From positions 1 to 9,583 of the forward strand of contig CAJUDN010000083.1 in the NCBI GenBank assembly GCA_910585355.1: a DNA stretch of 9,583 bases, in the 5' to 3' direction. The notes beneath the pieces are model-generated. The model did not search any database and was not told the DNA's origin. It was given only the letters and a program-made list of their open reading frames with translations. The position numbers were made by a program, and so were the translations under genes. This document shows positions 6,051 to 9,583 of this stretch, in pieces. Every line of letters begins with the position of its first letter. Within the stretch, counting starts at the first letter, position 1. This DNA comes from an uncultured Lachnospiraceae bacterium. Lineage in GTDB: Bacteria > Bacillota_A > Clostridia > Lachnospirales > Lachnospiraceae.

Positions 6051-6365
6051 ATGACCAGACTGGATTGTACCGTAACCACCTGTGTGCACAATGCGGAAAA
6101 GTGCTGCTGCAAGCAGGGAATCCTTGTGGAGGGTTCCGAAGCCAGGGCCTGCTGTGACACATGCTGCGGAAGCTTTGAGGAAAACAGGGGCGGTTTATTT
6201 AAAAATCTGTTTAAGACGCCGGAGTCCAAACTGCAGGTGGATTGTGATGTGACCAACTGTCTGTATAATGACGATCACCAGTGCCGGGCTGAACGGATCT
6301 CCATTGCAGGAGACGGCGCCAGAGCCGTGGGCCAGACCGAGTGCGGAAGCTTTCGAGAGAGGTAA
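6051..6365 (+). CDS. DUF1540 protein with two cysteine-rich repeats
   Basis: A 104-residue protein made of two DUF1540 units. Unit 1 (residues 4-44) has C6, C11, C18-C20, C34, C35, C38, C39 and ends CCGSFEE. Unit 2 (residues 62-103) has C65, C70, C78, C98 and ends ECGSFRE. The shared skeleton is LDC..TxC / VDC..TNC, a central Cys, an 'I.I.G..A' strand, then CGSF. A short linker (GGLFKNLFKTPESK) joins them. DUF1540 proteins are common in Clostridia and look like small metal-binding or redox-active modules; the true function is unknown. Unit 2 keeps only the four core Cys, while unit 1 has five more, so unit 1 may carry a different metal site. AAAGGAGG at 6034-6041 gives a strong start at 6051, within a hairpin. 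Confidence 0.85.
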   Translation: MTRLDCTVTTCVHNAEKCCCKQGILVEGSEARACCDTCCGSFEENRGGLFKNLFKTPESKLQVDCDVTNCLYNDDHQCRAERISIAGDGARAVGQTECGSFRER

Positions 6366-6379
6366 TGAAAATAAGGCTG

Positions 6380-6395
6380 GCGCCAGGCGCTTTTT
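6380..6395 (+). terminator. Weak terminator after the DUF1540 gene
   Basis: A short GC hairpin (GCG 6380-6382 / CGC 6388-6390, loop CCAGG) is followed by TTTTT at 6391-6395, 15 bases after the DUF1540 stop. The stem is short, so efficiency is doubtful. Confidence 0.35.
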
Positions 6396-6444
6396 GACCG
6401 CTGTAAGCAGGCAGGAAGATATAGTCGAACAGTTATGAATAAGG

Positions 6445-6484
6445 GCCGGCAGGGCGTTTTTTGACAGGCCGCTGCCGGCTTTTC
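6445..6484 (+). terminator. Intrinsic terminator upstream of the infC promoter
   Basis: GCCGGCAG (6445-6452) pairs perfectly with CTGCCGGC (6472-6479) around a 19-base loop, followed by TTTT and a further mixed T stretch. It separates the DUF1540 gene from the translation operon. Confidence 0.6.
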
Positions 6485-6513
6485 GGTTACATAGGAAATG
6501 TGTGAAAAATAAG

Positions 6514-6542
6514 TTGACAAATACCGGAAAATATAGTATATT
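6514..6542 (+). promoter_or_regulatory. Sigma-A promoter of infC-rpmI-rplT
   Basis: TTGACA (6514-6519), 17-base spacer, TATATT (6537-6542). Predicted transcription start is near 6549, giving a leader of about 200 bases that holds the attenuator. Confidence 0.85.
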
Positions 6543-6548
6543 AGCCTA

Positions 6549-6702
6549 AGTTGTGAGAACAACTAACAAGAAAGCAGGTATCCGCCTCACCCTGGCACGA
6601 GTCAGTGACCCGGGTTCATAGACATTTGGTTTATTATCATGCAGCAGCATGCCAAACCGATGCAGTTAATGAGCGGATAGTTTACTATCTGCTTTTTCTT
6701 TT
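6549..6702 (+). promoter_or_regulatory. L20-type leader with transcription attenuator
   Basis: The leader ends in a terminator hairpin: GCGGATAG (6673-6680), loop TTTA, CTATCTGC (6685-6692), then TTTTTCTTTT. TATCCGC at 6579-6585 can pair with GCGGATA at 6673-6679, a long-range alternative that would open the terminator. A middle hairpin forms from GGTTT/AAACC with inner ATGC/GCAT around AGCA (region 6629-6656). In Firmicutes, ribosomal protein L20 binds the leader of this operon and promotes termination (Rfam family L20_leader); position and architecture fit that element. Confidence 0.8.
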
Positions 6703-6746
6703 CTATTGATTCATGAGTATGAAAATGAGTATGGAGGTGTACGGCT

Positions 6747-7253
6747 ATTAGCGAGTTAATGATTAACGAACAGATTCGTGACAAGGAAGTTCGTTTGATT
6801 GGTGAAAATGGAGAGCAGCTTGGAATCATGTCTGCAAAGGATGCCTATAAGATGGCCCGGGATGCAGAACTGGATCTTGTGAAAATCGCCCCGACGGCAA
6901 AACCGCCTGTCTGTAAGATCATCGACTATGGAAAATACAAATATGAGATGGTCCGCAAGGAAAAAGAGGCGAAGAAAAAGCAGAAGGTCATTGAGGTAAA
7001 GGAAGTACGCCTTTCTCCCAATATCGATACCAATGATCTGAATACGAAGGTTGGTTCCGCAAGGAAATTTATCGAAAAAGGCAACAAGGTAAAAGTAACG
7101 CTTCGTTTCAGAGGCCGGGAGATGGCTCACATGAATCAGACAAAGTATATTTTGGACGATTTCGCTGAAAAGCTTTCCGATATCGCAGTCGTAGATAAGC
7201 CTTCCAAGGTAGAAGGAAGAAGCCTGGTAATGTTTTTAACTGCAAAAAAATAG
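6747..7253 (+). CDS. infC: Translation initiation factor IF-3, AUU start
   Basis: A 168-residue IF-3, full length, which binds the 30S subunit, prevents 50S joining and checks the initiator tRNA and start codon. N-terminal domain ~1-75 (MINEQIRDKEVRLIGENGEQ, then ISxxDAYKMA-like helix and KPPVCKIIDYGKYKYE), Lys/Glu-rich linker ~75-90, C-terminal domain to the end with the signature RFRGREMAHMNQTK at ~117-130. The start is placed at ATT 6747: GGAGGTG (6733-6739) is 7 bases before it but 19-20 bases before the first ATG (6759), too far. ATT-AGC-GAG-TTA-ATG continues in frame. AUU initiation of infC is known in other bacteria and lets IF-3 repress its own synthesis. It is followed 25 bases later by rpmI. 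Confidence 0.97.
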   Translation: MSELMINEQIRDKEVRLIGENGEQLGIMSAKDAYKMARDAELDLVKIAPTAKPPVCKIIDYGKYKYEMVRKEKEAKKKQKVIEVKEVRLSPNIDTNDLNTKVGSARKFIEKGNKVKVTLRFRGREMAHMNQTKYILDDFAEKLSDIAVVDKPSKVEGRSLVMFLTAKK

Positions 7254-7278
7254 GGAAAATTTTAAGGAGGAAACTATA

Positions 7279-7476
7279 ATGCCTAAAATGAAAACAAGCA
7301 GAGCAGCTGCAAAGCGTTTCAAAAAAACCGGAACAGGTCTGTTAGTAAGAAATAAAGCTTACAAGTCCCATATCTTAACTAAGAAATCCACAAAGCGGAA
7401 AAGAAATCTTAGAAAAGACATCGTTACTGACATTACAAACAGCAAGGTAATGAAGAAGATTTTACCGTATTTATAG
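7279..7476 (+). CDS. rpmI: 50S ribosomal protein L35
   Basis: A 65-residue, very basic ribosomal protein of the large subunit, full length for the family. The N-terminus MPKMKTSRAAAKRFKKTGTG and the SHILTKKSTKRKRNLRK segment are diagnostic. AAGGAGG at 7264-7270 is 8 bases before ATG. It lies in the standard infC-rpmI-rplT order, 33 bases before rplT, under the same leader attenuation. The usual His at position 7 of many L35 proteins is Ser here, a mild variation. Confidence 0.97.
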   Translation: MPKMKTSRAAAKRFKKTGTGLLVRNKAYKSHILTKKSTKRKRNLRKDIVTDITNSKVMKKILPYL

Positions 7477-7509
7477 TAGATTCGGGATTAAGAAGGAGGA
7501 ATTTGAGCA

Positions 7510-7866
7510 ATGGCAAGAATTAAAGGTGGATTAAACGCCAAAAAGAAACATAACAGAGTGCTGAAGTTGGCCAAGGGTTACAGAGGAGCACGCTCCAAAC
7601 AGTATAGAGTAGCAAAGCAGTCTGTAATGAGAGCGTTAACAAGCTCCTATGCAGGAAGAAAAGAAAGAAAGAGACAGTTCAGACAGCTCTGGATTGCCCG
7701 TATTAACGCGGCGGCGAGAATGAACGGACTTTCTTACAGCAAGTTCATGTTTGGCTTAAAGCAGGCTGGTGTTGTTATGAACCGTAAGGTATTATCCGAT
7801 ATGGCCATCAATGATGCAGAAGGCTTTACCAAATTGGCTGAACTTGCCAAAAGCAAACTGGCCTAA
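7510..7866 (+). CDS. rplT: 50S ribosomal protein L20
   Basis: A 118-residue protein, the usual length. L20 binds 23S rRNA early in large-subunit assembly through a long basic N-terminal helix (MARIKGGLNAKKKHNRVLKL, then GYRGARSKQYRVAKQSVMRA) and a globular C-terminal domain (from ~60: RQLWIARINAAARMNGLSYS). It is also the likely effector of the leader at 6549-6702, closing a feedback loop on the operon. AAGGAGGA at 7493-7500 precedes ATG by nine bases. A strong terminator follows directly. Confidence 0.97.
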   Translation: MARIKGGLNAKKKHNRVLKLAKGYRGARSKQYRVAKQSVMRALTSSYAGRKERKRQFRQLWIARINAAARMNGLSYSKFMFGLKQAGVVMNRKVLSDMAINDAEGFTKLAELAKSKLA

Positions 7867-7879
7867 GTTCAGAATCACA

Positions 7880-7926
7880 AAGACGCTGTTCTTTTCCGGG
7901 GAAACCGGGGAGGGAGCGTCTTTTTT
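7880..7926 (+). terminator. Strong terminator of the translation operon
   Basis: AGACGCT (7881-7887) pairs with AGCGTCT (7915-7921), with a continuing G-U-rich inner stem capped by CCGG-GGAAA-CCGG, followed by TTTTTT. It starts 14 bases after the rplT stop. Confidence 0.85.
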
Positions 7927-7934
7927 AGTTCATA

Positions 7935-8096
7935 GGAAAGACCTTGTTACGTTAATTTATAAAAGTGAAATAGAGAAAGGTCCTTCCCATGAAACAAAAA
8001 GAACTTTGTGCTTGGAATCGCACTGCACAGGAAAGGAAAATGCCGCCGCATCCGCCTGCCGCGGACGGAGAAGCCCGCAGAGCAGAGTTCTTTTTT
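7935..8096 (+). ncRNA. Structured intergenic segment, possible small RNA or leader
   Basis: Two large hairpins follow one another. First: GGAAAGACCTT (7935-7945) with AAGGTCCTTCC (7977-7987), 11 positions with one mismatch, 31-base AT-rich loop. Second: AAAAAGAACT (7996-8005) with AGTTCTTTTT (8086-8095), 10 bp perfect, ending in a T-run. It encloses ~80 bases with the inner stem TCCGC/GCGGA (8051-8055/8061-8065) and possible CTGC/GCAG and GTGC/GCAC helices. The closing T-run makes the second hairpin terminator-like. No clear sigma-A promoter is seen; TTGTTA at 7944 has no matching -10. It matches no riboswitch or housekeeping RNA that I recognise. A short ORF overlaps it (7989-8153). Confidence 0.35.
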
Positions 8097-8153
8097 ATTT
8101 CTCGAGAAAGGCCTTATTGCATTAGAGTGTGTCTGAAAATTAACAGTTTCTAG
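7989..8153 (+). CDS. Possible small ORF running into the MITE-like element
   Basis: ATG at 7989 opens 54 codons to TAG at 8151-8153, preceded by GAAAGG eight bases upstream. The product begins MKQKELCAWNRTAQERK and is Pro/Ala/Arg rich in the middle. Its last ~11 residues (from CIRVCLKINSF on) are encoded by the inverted repeat of the element at 8125-8294, so any original gene has lost its own end. The frame crosses a strong palindrome with a T-run, which is unusual for a coding region. No family is recognised. It may be chance. Confidence 0.2.
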   Translation: MKQKELCAWNRTAQERKMPPHPPAADGEARRAEFFFISRERPYCIRVCLKINSF

Positions 8154-8294
8154 TCAATATGCCGAAAACTGACAAAATAGTGCTGTAGTCGGCCCGTTAT
8201 ATCGCTTTTAAACACATGCTCACCCGGGTTTTACGAGCATTTTTATACTATTTCTCGCTAGATTTTGTGCATTTTTTAATTTTCAGACACGCTC
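8125..8294. mobile_element. MITE-like element A, 170 bp, TA target duplication
   Basis: Terminal inverted repeats GAGTGTGTCTGAAAATTAA (8125-8143) and TTAATTTTCAGACACGCTC (8276-8294) differ at one position. TA flanks both ends (8123-8124, 8295-8296), so the target was TA. There is no transposase; the interior has only a terminator-like hairpin, ATGCTC (8216-8221) / GAGCAT (8235-8240) plus T-run. The end matches that of another copy at 9549-9583. It would be moved in trans by a related transposase; TA targeting fits IS630/Tc1-like and some IS5-like elements, but the family is not proven. Confidence 0.8.
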
Positions 8295-8418
8295 TAATGC
8301 ATAAAAGCCTGTGATATCGATGCAGGAGCTTTAGGTGCAGCACGTTTGTCTGCATATTCCGGCGTCTTCCAGAGCATCCTATGGAAAAAAGGCTGAAAAA
8401 CGGCAGAAGGGAGTCGCC

Positions 8419-9423
8419 ATGGAATTTGGATGCAGCAGCTTTGCCTGGAACACGGAAGACGGAACGCACCTTTTGGGGCGGACTTATGATCAGTTTGGAA
8501 CACTTTCAGGGAACAGGATCGTTTTGATTCCGCCTGGAACTGCCATGGGAACGGCAGTGGGGACAAGAGAAAAAAATGTAAGGGTGAGATATGCCATGGC
8601 GGGGATGGCGGTTATGGGGCTTCACACGCCGATTCTGGTGGATGGAGTCAATGAAAAAGGCCTCATGGGAGCTCTTTTGAATTACCCCGGCTATGGGGTC
8701 AGTGAAATGATAAAACAAGACGGGAAAAGCTCTGTCCACCCCGGATTCCTTGTGAACTTTCTTTTGGGACGGGCGGAATCAGTTGAGGAGGCAGTCCGGG
8801 AGCTGAAGAAGATTCGAATTTCAAATGAACTGGTTTTTGGTGAGACAATGAGCGTCCACTATATGTTCTCAGACAGAACGGGAGAGGCAGTGGTGGTGGA
8901 GCCGGAGGAGGGCGGCCTTAAAATTCACCGGGATACCATTGGCGTTATGACCAACAGCCCCGATTATCTCTGGCACAGGACGAATCTTCGCAATTACGGC
9001 GGCGTCTTTTACAGTGAAGGGCCCAGGAAATTTTTAAATATGGAGCTTATGGGATTTGGGGAGGCGCTTGGAGGCGGTTTTGGCCTTCCCGGCGATTACT
9101 CCTCGCCATCCCGGTTTGTTCGTCTTGCGGCCTTAAAGGAGGCTGCTGTGAAGGGAAAAAATGAAGAGGACGGCGTTATGCGGATGTTCCAGATTTTTTC
9201 CTCTGTGGATACGCCGGAAGGAATTTTAAGATCAGAAGATAAGGAAAAAGGATATGAAATGACTTTATGCATCAGCGTCATGTGCGCCGAGTCGGGGACA
9301 TATTATTTTTCTGTGAGGGAAAACAGGAGAATCTGCGCGGTGCAGCTGAACGGAAAATTGGAGGGACAAGGGATCTGCTGTTATGAGCTTCCCCGAAGGC
9401 AGGATGTGGATTACTGGAACTAG
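8419..9423 (+). CDS. Choloylglycine hydrolase family enzyme (bile salt hydrolase / penicillin V acylase type)
   Basis: A 334-residue N-terminal-nucleophile hydrolase of the linear amide C-N hydrolase family, which cleaves amide bonds such as glycine- or taurine-conjugated bile salts or penicillin V. All expected catalytic positions are present: Cys5 (GCSSFAW), Arg21 and Asp24 (LLGRTYD), Asn88 (ALLNYPG), Asn179 (MTNSP), Arg232 (SSPSRFVR). Counted from Cys5 as residue 2 these fall at 18, 21, 85, 176 and 229, almost exactly the bile salt hydrolase spacing. GLPGDYSSPSRFVRLAAL is a strong family motif. The ATG at 8419 has AAGGGAG five bases upstream. A GTG at 8335 with AGGAG is an alternative that adds 28 residues. 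Either way residues before the Cys must be removed to free the nucleophile. No signal peptide is seen, so it is probably cytoplasmic. The TAG stop lies inside the inverted repeat of the adjacent element. The substrate cannot be fixed from sequence. Confidence 0.9.
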   Translation: MEFGCSSFAWNTEDGTHLLGRTYDQFGTLSGNRIVLIPPGTAMGTAVGTREKNVRVRYAMAGMAVMGLHTPILVDGVNEKGLMGALLNYPGYGVSEMIKQDGKSSVHPGFLVNFLLGRAESVEEAVRELKKIRISNELVFGETMSVHYMFSDRTGEAVVVEPEEGGLKIHRDTIGVMTNSPDYLWHRTNLRNYGGVFYSEGPRKFLNMELMGFGEALGGGFGLPGDYSSPSRFVRLAALKEAAVKGKNEEDGVMRMFQIFSSVDTPEGILRSEDKEKGYEMTLCISVMCAESGTYYFSVRENRRICAVQLNGKLEGQGICCYELPRRQDVDYWN

Positions 9424-9548
9424 TACTACAGCGTACATTTCGAAATCAGCTTGTGTGAAGCTGCGGCATTCGGTTGTAATTACTACTAATTATACGCAAA
9501 TTCCTTTGCAAAAAGTGAGTATGATATTAAATGTACGCTGTAGTACTA
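9421..9548. mobile_element. MITE-like element B, ~128 bp with perfect 20-bp inverted repeats
   Basis: TAGTACTACAGCGTACATTT (9421-9440) and AAATGTACGCTGTAGTACTA (9529-9548) are a perfect inverted pair, extendable by C/G to 21 bp. If the outer TA is the target duplication, the element proper is 9423-9546. The interior is non-coding with small hairpins CAGCTT-GTGTG-AAGCTG and GCAAA-TTCC-TTTGC. It starts exactly at the stop codon of the hydrolase gene and abuts a second copy of element A. No transposase is present. Confidence 0.75.
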
Positions 9549-9583
9549 GAGCGTGTCTGAAAATTAAAAAATGCACAAAACAT
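9549..9583. mobile_element. End of a second copy of element A (partial, runs off window)
   Basis: The first 32 bases (beginning GAGCGTGTCTGAAAATTAA) are identical to the reverse complement of 8263-8294, the right end of element A, and then diverge. It is preceded by TA (9547-9548). Only the end is visible, so this could be another short copy, in inverted orientation to the first, or the end of a full insertion sequence with a transposase beyond the window. Confidence 0.75.

Noticed and set aside
6713..6733. ATGAGTATG repeated twice before the infC ribosome binding site
   Set aside because: It is a short 12-base-period duplication with no further structure; possible upstream ATG codons open no meaningful frame.
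7811..8125. 104-codon frame overlapping the end of rplT
   Set aside because: It starts inside rplT in another frame and reads through the strong operon terminator; nothing in it looks coding.

Overview
The window looks like chromosomal DNA of a gut-type Clostridia species, most likely Lachnospiraceae. The basis is the gene repertoire (infC-rpmI-rplT behind an L20-type attenuator, a two-repeat DUF1540 protein, a choloylglycine hydrolase family enzyme), strong AGGAGG ribosome binding sites, consensus sigma-A promoters and AT-leaning spacers. This is inference from gene content and style; no species can be named from the sequence alone.

Region by region. (1) 1-571: the right edge of an integrated prophage or related element. 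It holds the C-terminal end of a phage-type lysin with aromatic cell-wall-binding repeats, then short direct repeats and a quasi-palindrome, then the 3' end of a tRNA-type gene (perfect T-arm and acceptor strand), then a bidirectional terminator. This is the usual layout of an attachment-site junction. (2) 611-2870: a convergent methyl-accepting chemotaxis protein gene (minus strand) with its own near-consensus promoter. (3) 2923-3140: a very small coiled-coil protein (minus strand) with its own promoter; the promoter and Shine-Dalgarno positions place its start downstream of the first possible ATG. (4) 3182-5984: a transcription unit of four genes, an AEC-family membrane transporter followed by three small proteins, each with two membrane segments and a C-terminal YcxB/PH-like domain. 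Its promoter carries an 11-bp-arm palindrome over the -10 box. (5) 6011-6365: a DUF1540 cysteine-rich protein whose Shine-Dalgarno can be sequestered in a leader hairpin. (6) 6514-7926: the translation operon infC-rpmI-rplT with promoter, L20-type leader, attenuator, an AUU start on infC, and a strong final terminator. (7) 7927-9583: an accessory-looking stretch. It holds a structured intergenic region that may be a small RNA, a 170-bp MITE-like element with TA duplications, a choloylglycine hydrolase family gene (bile salt hydrolase or penicillin V acylase type), a second MITE-like element whose perfect 20-bp inverted repeat supplies the stop codon of that gene, and, abutting it, the start of another copy of the first element in inverted orientation.

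The points most worth a second look are the hydrolase gene bracketed by small inverted-repeat elements, the stop codon donated by one of them, the structured segment at 7935-8096, the SD-masking hairpin of the DUF1540 gene, and the palindromic operator of the transporter/YcxB operon. I found no clear sign of a wholly new defence or biosynthetic system. The triple YcxB/PH-like cluster with a transporter is the least understood gene set here.
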